DNA of 41,977 bases from CAZMGD01 sp964565705 (GCA_964565705.1 CAZMGD010000028.1:1-41977); one strand, 5' to 3'. Numbered from the stretch's first letter, positions 1-7,061 are shown. Notes: generated from the sequence alone by a model not told the origin. Translations and numbers: made by a program.

Positions 1-1433
1 GTCGTCGTCTTCCCCGCCCCAGCCGGTCCGACGACCAGCACCAGCCGATCGCCGCCGGCGACCGCTCGGGCGGCGTCGGCCTGGAGAACGTCCAGCCGGC
101 AGGTGTCGACCGTCGGCGACGGGCGGGGGTCGTCGGCTTGGGCGTCGAGCGCCCACGTGAGGACGAGTTCTTCCTCGCGCAGGATCGGCTCCGAGGTGAT
201 GTGGGTGGCGGTCGGCTCGATCCACAACGAACGTCCATCCGACCGGCGGCGCGGACTCTGCGTGTCGGTCGGGTCGAGATCGACACACCGGGCGGTCACC
301 TGATCGGTGACCTGTTCGACGATCTGCGCCCACTCCTGCCCGTCGACGTTCGGGTTCGGCCGGGCCACATCGCACAGTGCCGACACAACATCTGCGCGGT
401 TCCACGTCGACCCGCCCGTCGACAAGGCGGCGACCATGTCATCAACGGCGATGGTCGGCGCGACAGCGGGCTGGTCGCGGCCGGCATAGAACGCCGCCGC
501 CAGGAGGTCGGGGCCGGTCCATCCGATCGCAGCGGCCTCGACCTTCCACCGTGCCGTCAACACGGGGACACCGCTGCCCGACTTCGACGTCCGGGTGTCG
601 GCGGCGGCCTCGCGTTTGAGGGCTGCGAGCTCCCACTGGTTCGGGTCGCGGCCTTGACGGTCGATGAACTCGGCCCGCTTCGCCTCGACCGCGGCCTCGA
701 CTTGGGTGGAGCGCTTGGAGAACACGTCGCACAACTCGGCTGGGACGCCAGCCAGTTCGGCCTGGCCGTGCTCGATGACGTTCCAGGCGACACCGAGACG
801 GTGAGTGAGCTCGTTGCGCAACACCGACTGATACAGGCCACCGAGCACCCGCTGGTGACACTTCAAGTAGCGGGCGTCCAACGCCAACCACCGACCCCCC
901 GTGTTGACCTTGGAGGAGATGACGACGTGGGTGTGGAGCTGCGGGTCATCCGCACGCGAGGTCGTCTGACGGAACGCGGCCATCGTCAACCCCTCCGCAT
1001 CCGGATGCAGGCGACCGCCGTTGACACGGATCCGGGTCGTCGCGCCGAACCGCTCCAGATGGCCGAGCGCGGCGCGCACGGCGGTGTCGTGGGCTTCGAG
1101 CAGACGCTCGTCGCCGGTCAGCGCCCACAGCACGCTCAGCGACTTCGGCGCAGAGAACGTCGCGTCGAACGCCGCCACTGCCCGCTGCACCTTCCCACCC
1201 TTCCCCGGAGTGTCGACGAGCGCCTTCCCCAGCCGTGACCCAGAGATCGGGTCACGGCCCTCCAGGATCGCGAGGAGATCCTCGCCCGACACGTCACCGG
1301 TCAGGCCCAGGCTGTCGGCTTGGCGGCCGAGCCAGACGCCCGGGATCTCGCCCGGGGAGTCGGCGAGATAGCGCGTGTAGTACGCCGCGGCCGACCCCGC
1401 GGCGCTGGCGTAGATGGTGGTCACCCGCAGCAT
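1..1433 (-). CDS. MobF-family (TrwC-type) conjugative relaxase, partial
   Basis: The relaxase nicks DNA at oriT and leads the strand during transfer, and MobF proteins carry a helicase domain behind the relaxase domain. The visible 477 residues include an N-terminal tyrosine pair (Y18-Y19, the position used by TrwC) and the hallmark DPQLHTHVV with H167 and H169. The final residues at the window edge are a Walker A motif (GPAGAGKTT), where the helicase begins. The C-terminus is off the left edge. ATG 1433 is preceded by GGGGAGG about 6 nt away. The position normally holding the first metal-binding histidine (FRH-x-TSR in TrwC-like proteins) is Gln156 (FRQTTSR), which I recall, without being able to check, from other actinobacterial members. 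It probably follows the two small HTH genes in one leftward operon. Confidence 0.9.
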   Translation of the reverse strand, partial: MLRVTTIYASAAGSAAAYYTRYLADSPGEIPGVWLGRQADSLGLTGDVSGEDLLAILEGRDPISGSRLGKALVDTPGKGGKVQRAVAAFDATFSAPKSLSVLWALTGDERLLEAHDTAVRAALGHLERFGATTRIRVNGGRLHPDAEGLTMAAFRQTTSRADDPQLHTHVVISSKVNTGGRWLALDARYLKCHQRVLGGLYQSVLRNELTHRLGVAWNVIEHGQAELAGVPAELCDVFSKRSTQVEAAVEAKRAEFIDRQGRDPNQWELAALKREAAADTRTSKSGSGVPVLTARWKVEAAAIGWTGPDLLAAAFYAGRDQPAVAPTIAVDDMVAALSTGGSTWNRADVVSALCDVARPNPNVDGQEWAQIVEQVTDQVTARCVDLDPTDTQSPRRRSDGRSLWIEPTATHITSEPILREEELVLTWALDAQADDPRPSPTVDTCRLDVLQADAARAVAGGDRLVLVVGPAGAGKTT

Positions 1434-1453
1434 GGACGCCCTCCCCGCCACTG

Positions 1454-1481
1454 GGCACTTGTCTGTTCAATCCCGAGTGCC
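1454..1481. repeat. Inverted repeat between relaxase and winged-helix gene
   Basis: GGCACT at 1454-1459 pairs perfectly with AGTGCC at 1476-1481 across a 16-nt loop, in the 81-nt gap just upstream of the relaxase start. It could be a regulatory hairpin or part of an origin of transfer. The arms are short, so chance is possible. Confidence 0.3.
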
Positions 1482-1514
1482 TCGAACGAGATTCGGTTCA
1501 TCGTGGGTGCCTCC

Positions 1515-1874
1515 CTAGATCTCGTGGTCGAGGACGAACGTCAACTGGGACACGACACGTCGAGCATCGGGACGGGTGGTCGGGTCGCTGGGCGTTGACG
1601 GGGCAGTGGGGGCGGGGTCGGGCAAGGTGATGCCGACAGGGACGGCGATGACGTATCGACCCGCGCCGTACTCCCCCGCCGTCGTGCGGTCCTGCACGAC
1701 GTCGACGACCACACCGGCGTGTCGCAACCGGCGCAGCGCCCGAGCAACGGTGTCCTTCGAGACGCCCAGGCCGCCCGCCAACAACCGCGTCGTCGCGGTC
1801 GCCTCACACAACGGCCCCACACCCACCGAGCGGCTGAGCAGTTCTTCCAGTACCGCCCACGCGGTCGGGCCCAC
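1515..1874 (-). CDS. Winged-helix DNA-binding protein of the mobile element
   Basis: A 119-residue protein. Residues 1-70 look like a winged helix-turn-helix: a helix with AVLEELLSRS, then LAGGLGVSKDTVARALRRLRHAGVV as recognition helix and wing, followed by a beta-strand region (GEYGAGRYVIAVP) and a Pro/Thr-rich tail. Replication- or transfer-control proteins of actinobacterial integrative elements often have this form. The GTG start at 1874 is the only start after an in-frame stop upstream. The gene lies 40 nt after the HTH gene and 81 nt before the relaxase on the same strand, so co-transcription is likely. The target DNA is unknown. Confidence 0.6.
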   Translation of the reverse strand: MGPTAWAVLEELLSRSVGVGPLCEATATTRLLAGGLGVSKDTVARALRRLRHAGVVVDVVQDRTTAGEYGAGRYVIAVPVGITLPDPAPTAPSTPSDPTTRPDARRVVSQLTFVLDHEI

Positions 1875-1914
1875 ACGGCGAGGGCGTCGAGGACGATCAG
1901 ACGACCGTGCCCCA

Positions 1915-2187
1915 TCACGCGCTCGGGGTGGTCGTCATGTCGGCGGTGATGGTCACGTCGCACAGGCGCACCACTCGGCCGGTCATCACCAGTTCCATCA
2001 GCGCCCAACGAGGAATCCGTAGGCACCCGCCGACACGGATGCAGGGCATGCCCCTGATCCCGCCGGACGCCAGGTACTCGCCGGTCAGCTGATAGGCGAG
2101 GGAACGACCGATCCGCAACACCTTGGCCGCTTCCTCCACCGTCAACACCGACCTGAACGGGAACGTGACGTCACAGGGCGCCTCCAT
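1915..2187 (-). CDS. Excisionase-like helix-turn-helix protein
   Basis: About 90 residues. The centre, SVLTVEEAAKVLRIGRSLAY, is the HTH_17/MerR-like winged helix typical of excisionases and AlpA-like regulators, followed by a wing containing IPRWALMELV. Such proteins direct excisive recombination or regulate transfer genes. An alternative GTG start at 2169 has GGAGG about 11 nt upstream. The frame stays open upstream to 2382 but that part has poor coding character. It is the first gene of the leftward group leading to the relaxase. No integrase is visible in the window, so its partner must lie further left if it is a true excisionase. Confidence 0.6.
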   Translation of the reverse strand: MEAPCDVTFPFRSVLTVEEAAKVLRIGRSLAYQLTGEYLASGGIRGMPCIRVGGCLRIPRWALMELVMTGRVVRLCDVTITADMTTTPSA

Positions 2188-2617
2188 GCTCGGACACCGT
2201 GCGCCCGTGACGTCCCGGAAATGCTCCCGACCCGACGCCCACCACCAGAAACCTGAGAACACCCCGCGGGCGCGGCCAACGGGCCCAGAAGCGCGCGTCA
2301 CATGCCCTGACCAGGACAAGGGAGTTACCCCGGGACGTTTCCGGGAACCACCCAGGCACCTCCCGAACGCCCGTGACCGCAAACATCAGACACGGTCACT
2401 CCAACCGGGACCCGTCCCGGTCGCACAGCACGCCGACCCCACGGACACAGGGCCGCTCGACGACGGCGACGGACACCCGATGGGGACCGAAGACGAATGT
2501 CCAGGGATCGCCGCTCGAGTCAGCTGGAGCGCGCCGTCGCAACGTCGCGATCGAGGCGGCCGCCTGAACGCCGACGCTCGGGAGAGCCGCACAGAGGTTG
2601 CAGATATGCTCTCACGC
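2188..2617. promoter_or_regulatory. Divergent intergenic region of the element with a palindrome
   Basis: This 430-bp stretch separates the leftward transfer-type genes from the rightward regulator pair and shows no convincing coding frame. It contains an 18-bp perfect inverted repeat at 2404-2421 (8-bp arms ACCGGGAC and GTCCCGGT, 2-bp centre) and an imperfect one near 2325-2350 (GTTaCCCCGGG against CCGGGAAC). Both could be operators or part of oriT. Confidence 0.4.
2605..2610 (+). promoter_or_regulatory. -10 box for the XRE regulator, leaderless start
   Basis: TATGCT ends 7 nt before the ATG at 2618, which puts the transcription start on or beside the start codon. This spacing recurs at many genes in the window and favours ATG 2618 over ATG 2606. 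Confidence 0.4.
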
Positions 2618-3181
2618 ATGAGTGGAGCAGGAGCCCAGGCGCTCGCTTCGATCCGGAGCCGGGCCGGCCTGTCGCAGCGCGCCCTCGCTCGACTCGCCAA
2701 GGTCCCACCGTCCACGGTGAGCCGCATCGAGCGGGGGGAGGTCGACCCGAGCATCGGCATGCTCACCCGGTTGGCGGAGGCGGCAGGCCAGTCCGTCGTC
2801 ATCACCACCACGCCCCGGGCGGTCCCGACGCTGGCCGATGCCGTCGCGGCCAGCGGCCTCGAACCGGACTGGACACGGTTCAAGGCGATCATCGACTGGC
2901 TGGCGCTTCACCCCGGCGACGCCGACGCGGCGATCGCCGACCGACCCGACGTGCGCCGAGCCACACCCAGGACCGCCAACCTCGCCGCGGCCGTTGCCGA
3001 ACGCATCGCCCACCTGCACGGACGCGCAGTCCCCCGCTGGACCAGGACCGTTCCTCCGCTGGACGAGCCGTGGGAGCACCCGGGCACCCCGCGCATGATC
3101 GAACGTTCGCGAGCGGCAGCGCCCGGCGAGTTCCGGGAGCGCAACATCTGGCTCGCCAACGATGCAGTCTGGAGCCGCTGA
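2618..3181 (+). CDS. XRE-family regulator, probable antitoxin
   Basis: A 187-residue protein. Residues 6-56 form a Cro/CI-type helix-turn-helix (LASIRSRAGLSQRALARLAK, then PPSTVSRIERGEVDPS and LTRLAEAAG). The C-terminal half holds a conserved-looking segment (PPLDEPWEHPGTPRM) that I recall from actinobacterial XRE proteins paired with nucleotidyltransferase genes. Its stop overlaps the next start by one base (TGATG), a strong sign of translational coupling. The likely role is to bind the shared promoter and restrain the downstream enzyme. The toxin-antitoxin reading is inferred from this arrangement, not from a known characterised pair. Confidence 0.7.
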   Translation: MSGAGAQALASIRSRAGLSQRALARLAKVPPSTVSRIERGEVDPSIGMLTRLAEAAGQSVVITTTPRAVPTLADAVAASGLEPDWTRFKAIIDWLALHPGDADAAIADRPDVRRATPRTANLAAAVAERIAHLHGRAVPRWTRTVPPLDEPWEHPGTPRMIERSRAAAPGEFRERNIWLANDAVWSR

Positions 3182-3738
3182 TGGACGGGCGGCCGCTGGA
3201 CCGCCATGCGATCGAGCGATACCTCGTCGAGGTCGGCGATGAGCTCGAGGCCGCAGGCGCCGGGCATCACACGATCGTGACGGTCGGCGGGTCGTTCATG
3301 GCACTGCACGACCTGCGCGACAGCACCCGCGACGTCGACACGATCAGCGACATCCACCCCGACCTTCGAGCCGCCGTCGAACGCGTGGCCCACCGACATG
3401 ACCTCGGCGCAGCCTGGCTGAACGCCCACGCCAAGCCGTTCGCGCCTCAGGGCATCGCCACGGCCGAATGCGCGACGCTGCTCGACCACCCGCACCTCAC
3501 GGTCTTGTCTCCGCCACCCGCGTGGATCTTCCTCATGAAGCTGCACGCCAGCCGCCCCGGCGACGACCACCGCGACATGGTGGCGCTGTGGCCACTGTCC
3601 GGCTTCCACGACGCGGCCGACGCGGTCGCCCGCTACCACGACGCGTACCCGGTCGAGGATCCCGACGAGTACTTGATCGACTACGTCCAGCGCATCGCAG
3701 CCGAGGGCGCGGCGCCGGGTAGTCCCGGATCACCGTGA
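3181..3738 (+). CDS. Nucleotidyltransferase-fold protein, putative toxin
   Basis: A 185-residue protein with a minimal nucleotidyltransferase signature: TVGGSFMALHDLRDSTRDVDTI near residues 34-55 supplies the GG(S) motif and the D-x-D metal pair. A later PPAWIFLMKLHASRPGDDHRDMVAL segment resembles the helical part of AbiEii/DUF6036-like proteins. Members of this fold act as tRNA- or protein-modifying toxins when paired with an HTH partner. It overlaps the regulator upstream by one base. The end is close to the element border, a common place for cargo. The target is unknown. Confidence 0.65.
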   Translation: MDGRPLDRHAIERYLVEVGDELEAAGAGHHTIVTVGGSFMALHDLRDSTRDVDTISDIHPDLRAAVERVAHRHDLGAAWLNAHAKPFAPQGIATAECATLLDHPHLTVLSPPPAWIFLMKLHASRPGDDHRDMVALWPLSGFHDAADAVARYHDAYPVEDPDEYLIDYVQRIAAEGAAPGSPGSP

Positions 3739-3776
3739 GCGAACTCGGGTCCATCGCGACGACATCCCGGCCGACT

Positions 3777-3800
3777 CTTGGGAGCCATCTTGGGAGCCAT
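3777..3800 (+). repeat. Tandem 12-bp repeat beside the attachment site
   Basis: CTTGGGAGCCAT occurs twice head to tail at 3777-3788 and 3789-3800. A near-copy, CTTGGGAGCGAT, lies at 4027-4038 on the other side of the tRNA fragment. Short direct repeats near att cores can be recombinase arm-binding sites. This is suggestive only. Confidence 0.4.
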
Positions 3801-3916
3801 AGGCCCCGACGCCTGCCAATACGAGCCAACACAGATCAACAGGGCAAACCGCGAAAGTCCTGGTAGATCGGTACGCGATAACACGAAACGACACCAGAGA
3901 TCACGACCAGGCGACG

Positions 3917-3961
3917 TTCGGGACGTGGAGGCCGGGAGTTCAAATCTCCCCACCCCGACCA
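3917..3961 (+). other. attR: 3' fragment of tRNA-Pro(CGG)
   Basis: From the anticodon loop onward the tRNA is recognisable: loop TTCGGGA with anticodon CGG at 3919-3921, T-arm GGGAG-TTCAAAT-CTCCC at 3934-3950, acceptor strand CACCCCG at 3951-3957, discriminator A and an encoded CCA at 3959-3961. No matching 5' acceptor (CGGGGTG) or D-arm exists upstream, so it is not a functional tRNA. It is the duplicated 3' end left by integration, and the core crossover lies within this segment. Confidence 0.85.
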
Positions 3962-3964
3962 AGA

Positions 3965-4010
3965 GAACCCCTGGTCACGAGCCTGCGAAAGCGGCCCGGA
4001 CCGGGGGTTC
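3965..4010 (+). terminator. Terminator of the tRNA-Pro locus
   Basis: GAACCCCTGGTC (3965-3976) pairs with GACCGGGGGTTC (3999-4010) with one mismatch in twelve, followed by TTGCTATTTC. It directly follows the tRNA fragment, as expected for the native downstream flank of tRNA-Pro, and so supports 3961 as the start of chromosome. Confidence 0.65.
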
Positions 4011-4152
4011 TTGCTATTTCGGCGACCTTGGGAGCGATTGCGCGCGTCAGCTGGTATGCGTCCGAGGGGAGGATCGCCATGCCGGTCACTCGAAGGTCAG
4101 CGCGAGCTGCGAGTCGACACGGACAGCGAACACGCTGTCGGAGTTCGATGTC

Positions 4153-4560
4153 ATGATCGCCTGGTCCGAGGTCGGCGACCTGCGCGAGGACGCCGCGCAG
4201 GATCCCCGAGTGGTCGACGCGCTCACGGCATGGAGAACGTGCGTGGACGCAGCAGTCGGCGAGTCCGCAGCGACACCCGACGAACTGGCCCGCCGCTACG
4301 CCTTCTCCGACGGCGACACGTACGAGGGAGTCGCCTCCGACCACGAGAAGGCCGTCGCAACTGCCGACGCGACCTGCCAGCAACAGACGGACCTCGACAC
4401 CAGGTTCAGAGTCGCTCTCGCCGACCGAGAACGCGCCGCGATGGGCGACCGCGTCGACATCTACGACAACTGGGCACGACAACTGGACCAACTGCTTCAC
4501 ATCGCCGCAGAACAGCTGGCCCAACGCCGCATCACCCTTCCGTCACTGGACGAATCCTGA
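4153..4560 (+). CDS. Hypothetical protein, possibly 5'-truncated
   Basis: About 135 residues, hydrophilic and helical. The pattern DPRVVDALTAWRTCVDAA followed by a second cysteine in TADATCQQQTDLDTRF resembles the C-terminal part of secreted or lipoprotein-type actinobacterial proteins with two spaced cysteines. No signal peptide or good ribosome site precedes ATG 4153, and the frame stays open back past the attachment site, so the N-terminus may have been lost. Third-position GC is lower than in neighbouring genes. It lies 190 nt right of the element border. I cannot name a function. Confidence 0.45.
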   Translation: MIAWSEVGDLREDAAQDPRVVDALTAWRTCVDAAVGESAATPDELARRYAFSDGDTYEGVASDHEKAVATADATCQQQTDLDTRFRVALADRERAAMGDRVDIYDNWARQLDQLLHIAAEQLAQRRITLPSLDES

Positions 4561-4729
4561 GGGGGCACACACGTCCGCCGAAGCCTCCTTCTTTCGGTGA
4601 AGCTTCGAGGCCGATGGAACCGGTGGGTTGGGTTGTGTGCCTTCCTGGCGTGAGCAGCGTCGGTGCGGAGGTTGGAATGAACGTCGAGCGTACGATCGAC
4701 GGTCGGCGCTCGGAGTCGGACCGCGCTGC
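4561..4729. other. Non-coding stretch with a weak hairpin
   Basis: No convincing gene is visible between the hypothetical gene and the sigma-factor remnant. CGAAGC (4579-4584) can pair with GCTTCG (4602-4607), a weak terminator-like hairpin just after the stop at 4560. Confidence 0.3.
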
Positions 4730-4868
4730 GTTGCCGACGCCCTCGGACGTCTGTCCCGTCGCCAGCGTGCTGCGATCGTGATGCGCTACGTGGATGATCT
4801 CAGCGAAGCCGACATCGCGGCTGCCTTGGGCTGTCGACCTGGGGGACGACATCGGCACGGGTCCAGGT
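4730..4868 (+). pseudogene. Remnant of an ECF sigma factor, region 4
   Basis: The translation ADALGRLSRRQRAAIVMRYV, followed by DDLSEADIAAALGCRPG, is the sigma-70 region 4 helix-turn-helix that contacts the -35 box. After GCRPG the frame breaks. Shifting frame inside the G run near 4843 restores TTSARVQ, matching the usual GCRPGTVKSRV continuation. Regions 2 and 3 are absent upstream and no start fits, so this is a decayed gene. It sits in the poorly coding strip next to the integration site. Confidence 0.65.
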
Positions 4869-5178
4869 GGATCCGCTCGTCGACCGATGCTGCCGAGATC
4901 ACCCCGAGTCTCGACGACCTCAATGGGACTACTGGTGAGGTTCCTCGGACGGTCACACCCGTGGCAGCACCCGCCTACATGACGTCGGCTCCGACGTTCT
5001 GGTCAGATTGCGACGGGCCGATCCGGCGTCGTGACCGAGTGAGACAAGATGCGTCGCGAGCCGCGGCGGAAGCTGGGCGTCGATGACGAACTTCACGAAC
5101 CGGAGAGCACGACCTGGTGGCCGCCGGCGGCAACCGCCCCGAACTCCGCCGCTGGGATCGTGTCGTTGCGCTCGACGG
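4869..5178. other. Gene-poor stretch
   Basis: No supported gene, RNA or repeat is visible. Open frames exist but have no recognisable domain and mixed third-position composition. It probably continues the decayed zone that starts at the element border. Confidence 0.4.
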
Positions 5179-5628
5179 CTACTCCGGGTTGCGGGTCAGA
5201 ACCACGCAGGGGGCGTGGCGCACGACGTGATCCGACACCGAGCCGAGCACCGCCCGGCGGATGCCGCCACGGCCGCGGGTGCCGAGCACGATGACCGAAG
5301 CCGGCAGCGACTCGGCGAGCTCGCAGATCGCGGGCCCCGCGACCCCCTCGAGCACCATCAACTCGGCGTCGCCGAAGCCGAGCCGGGCGGCGGTCTCGCT
5401 CAACATCTGCTGCGCCTGCTCGCGCGCCTGGCGCTGGATCGTGTCGAGCTCTTCGCCGGTCATCACCCCGGCGGCGAAGCCGGTGCCGACGACCAGCATC
5501 GGATCGGCGGCGTCGATGACCGTCGCGATCACCGTCCGCTCGTGCTCCTTGAGCACACCCAGACCGTCGACGAGGGCGGCCTCGGCCAGTTCGGAACCAT
5601 CGACGCAGACGAGCACGGTGAACGGCAT
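5179..5628 (-). CDS. Universal stress protein (UspA family)
   Basis: A 149-residue single-domain protein of normal family length. It starts with the beta-strand TVLVCVDGSELAEAA, where the Asp contacts nucleotide, and ends with the ATP-binding G-2x-G-9x-S/T signature, GTRGRGGIRRAVLGSVSDHVV at 116-136. Proteins of this kind bind ATP and help survival in starvation, hypoxia or redox stress. It is monocistronic, followed by the gene-poor strip and divergent from the adenosine deaminase region. Its exact stress is not evident from the sequence. Confidence 0.9.
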   Translation of the reverse strand: MPFTVLVCVDGSELAEAALVDGLGVLKEHERTVIATVIDAADPMLVVGTGFAAGVMTGEELDTIQRQAREQAQQMLSETAARLGFGDAELMVLEGVAGPAICELAESLPASVIVLGTRGRGGIRRAVLGSVSDHVVRHAPCVVLTRNPE

Positions 5629-5723
5629 GTCCCGATGCTGGCACGTTCACCCGGTCATGCCGGACCGCCGCCTGGGCGAGGCCGGCTGCCGAGGCGAGCC
5701 CGCTGTGCCAGCAGCTGCCGACC

Positions 5724-5873
5724 GTGCAGCCCGGCGAGTACACGGCGGTCGATCCGACGCTGTCACGGGCGATGGCCGACGGCTTCGGCGCGCTCAGCTA
5801 CGGGTGGACGCTGCCCCGAGTCGTCGAGCTGATCACCGAGACCGCCTCGGGCCGCGGCACGCCGCTCACCTGA
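5724..5873 (+). CDS. Possible small protein or C-terminal remnant upstream of add
   Basis: A 49-residue frame (GTG 5724 to TGA 5873) containing LSRAMADGFGALSYGWTLPR. About 94% of third codon positions are G or C, which matches real genes in the window and is unlikely for a shadow frame. The same frame stays coding-like upstream to roughly 5670 but has no good start, so it may be the tail of an eroded gene rather than a complete small protein. It ends 23 nt before the adenosine deaminase start. I do not recognise a family. Confidence 0.35.
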   Translation: MQPGEYTAVDPTLSRAMADGFGALSYGWTLPRVVELITETASGRGTPLT

Positions 5874-5884
5874 CGATCACCTCC

Positions 5885-5890
5885 TACCCT
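5885..5890 (+). promoter_or_regulatory. -10 box for add, leaderless start
   Basis: TACCCT is followed by 6 nt and then ATG 5897, which predicts a transcript beginning on the start codon. Confidence 0.45.
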
Positions 5891-5896
5891 CTCGGC

Positions 5897-6964
5897 ATGG
5901 CAGATCCGTTCGTCGACGCGCCCAAGGTGCTGCTCCACGACCACCTCGACGGCGGCCTCCGGCCGACGACCATGCTCGAGCTGGCGGACGAGTGCGGCTG
6001 GCTGGACCGCCTGCCGGCGCAGGATCCGGCAACGCTGCAGGCGTGGTTCACCCGCGGCGCCGAGACCCGTGACATCCTCCAGTACCTCGCCACGTTCGAA
6101 CACACCATCGCGGTGATGCAGACCGCCGACGCGATCGAGCGGGTGGCCGCCGAGGCGGTCGCCGACCTCGCTGCCGACGGCGTCGTGTACGCCGAGGTGC
6201 GCTTCGCTCCCGAGCTGCACCAGGAGCGTGGCCTGTCGCTGGAGGCGGTGTGCGAGGCCGCCGTCGCCGGCTTCCGCCGCGGGGAAGCGGAGGCCGGTCG
6301 CTCGATCACGGTCGACGCGATCGTCTGCGCCATGCGCACCGAGCACCGCTCGCTCGAAGTCGTCCGGACGCTCATCGCGCTGCGCGAACGGGAGCCGAAG
6401 TTCGTCGCGTTCGACCTCGCTGGCGCCGAGACCGGCTTCCCGCCATCGCTGCATGCCGAGGCGCTGGCGTTGGCCCGCCACCACCAGCTGAACATCACGA
6501 TCCACGCCAGCGAGCCGCCCGACCTGGAGCTGATCTCCGGCGCCCTGGAGGAGGGTGCCCACCGCATCGGCCACGGCGTACGGCTGCAGCGCGACGTGGT
6601 GTTCGGGCCCGACGGCCTGACGCTCGGCCCGCTCGCCCGCTACGTGCTCGATCACCAGGTGCACCTGGAGATGGCGCCGACCTGTCACGTGCAGGTCGGG
6701 GCGGTGCCATCGATCGAGGCCCACCCGATCGCCGCGTTCCTGCGCGACGGCTTCAACGTCGGGATCAACACCGACAACCGGCTGATGAGCAACGTGATGC
6801 CGTCCAGCGAACTGCGCACGGCGGCCACGACGTTCGGGCTCAGCGCCGACGAATGCGCGCAGCTGGTCCGCAACGCGGCGATGTCGTCCTTCGCGCCGAT
6901 CGAGGACCGCCGCCGCCTCGTCCGCGACGTCATCGACCCCGGTTTCGAACGTGTCCGGCTCTGA
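5897..6964 (+). CDS. add: Adenosine deaminase
   Basis: A 355-residue zinc hydrolase that converts adenosine and deoxyadenosine to inosine in purine salvage. Metal and substrate motifs appear in order: LLHDHLDGG at 12-20 with the H-x-H pair (H14, H16), THE helix-type ITIHASEP (usual HAGE), RIGHGVRL, and the NTDNRLMSN segment typical of actinobacterial enzymes in place of NTDDP. Length is normal for the family. The frame is open far upstream, but ATG 5897 fits both homology and the TAnnnT box. A 3'-end repeat (6961-6968 with 7043-7050) follows. Confidence 0.93.
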   Translation: MADPFVDAPKVLLHDHLDGGLRPTTMLELADECGWLDRLPAQDPATLQAWFTRGAETRDILQYLATFEHTIAVMQTADAIERVAAEAVADLAADGVVYAEVRFAPELHQERGLSLEAVCEAAVAGFRRGEAEAGRSITVDAIVCAMRTEHRSLEVVRTLIALREREPKFVAFDLAGAETGFPPSLHAEALALARHHQLNITIHASEPPDLELISGALEEGAHRIGHGVRLQRDVVFGPDGLTLGPLARYVLDHQVHLEMAPTCHVQVGAVPSIEAHPIAAFLRDGFNVGINTDNRLMSNVMPSSELRTAATTFGLSADECAQLVRNAAMSSFAPIEDRRRLVRDVIDPGFERVRL

Positions 6965-7050
6965 AAGAGATCGCTGCTCTGATGGGACGGGCGCGGTGCT
7001 CACCTGGGGTTGTGAAGGCTGGCTTCTTTCGGGAGCGGATTGTCTTTCAG
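6961..7050. repeat. 8-bp inverted repeat bounding the add-marR gap
   Basis: CTGAAAGA at 6961-6968, overlapping the add stop codon, is perfectly complementary to TCTTTCAG at 7043-7050. GAAG/CTTC inner arms lie between them. It could fold as a long-range hairpin ending add transcription before marR. Weak evidence. Confidence 0.3.
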
Positions 7051-7061
7051 ACCTGGACAGG

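Larger units (their letters stand above)
1..3961. mobile_element. Right end of an integrated conjugative/mobilizable element
   Basis: The segment combines a MobF relaxase, two small DNA-binding proteins and a regulator-nucleotidyltransferase pair, and it stops exactly at a 3' fragment of tRNA-Pro. Integrases that target tRNA 3' ends leave an intact tRNA at one border and a duplicate 3' fragment at the other. The fragment here is on the + strand, so this is the distal (right) border and the rest of the element, with its integrase and the intact tRNA, should lie to the left. The relaxase, unlike most chromosomal genes here, has a clear Shine-Dalgarno sequence. The left limit is not visible. Confidence 0.8.

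Noticed and set aside
138..1238. A long + strand open frame over the relaxase region
   Set aside because: It is the antisense shadow of the MobF relaxase, whose translation shows clear motifs on the - strand; the + frame has no domain.
3681..3962. A - strand frame beginning MVGVGRFELPAS
   Set aside because: This is the well-known false protein that arises opposite tRNA 3' ends; it overlaps the tRNA-Pro fragment and has no other support.
5261..5896. Extending adenosine deaminase upstream through the open frame
   Set aside because: The extra residues are Arg/Pro/Ser-rich, overlap the opposing stress-protein gene and lack homology; ATG 5897 has a promoter box at the right distance.
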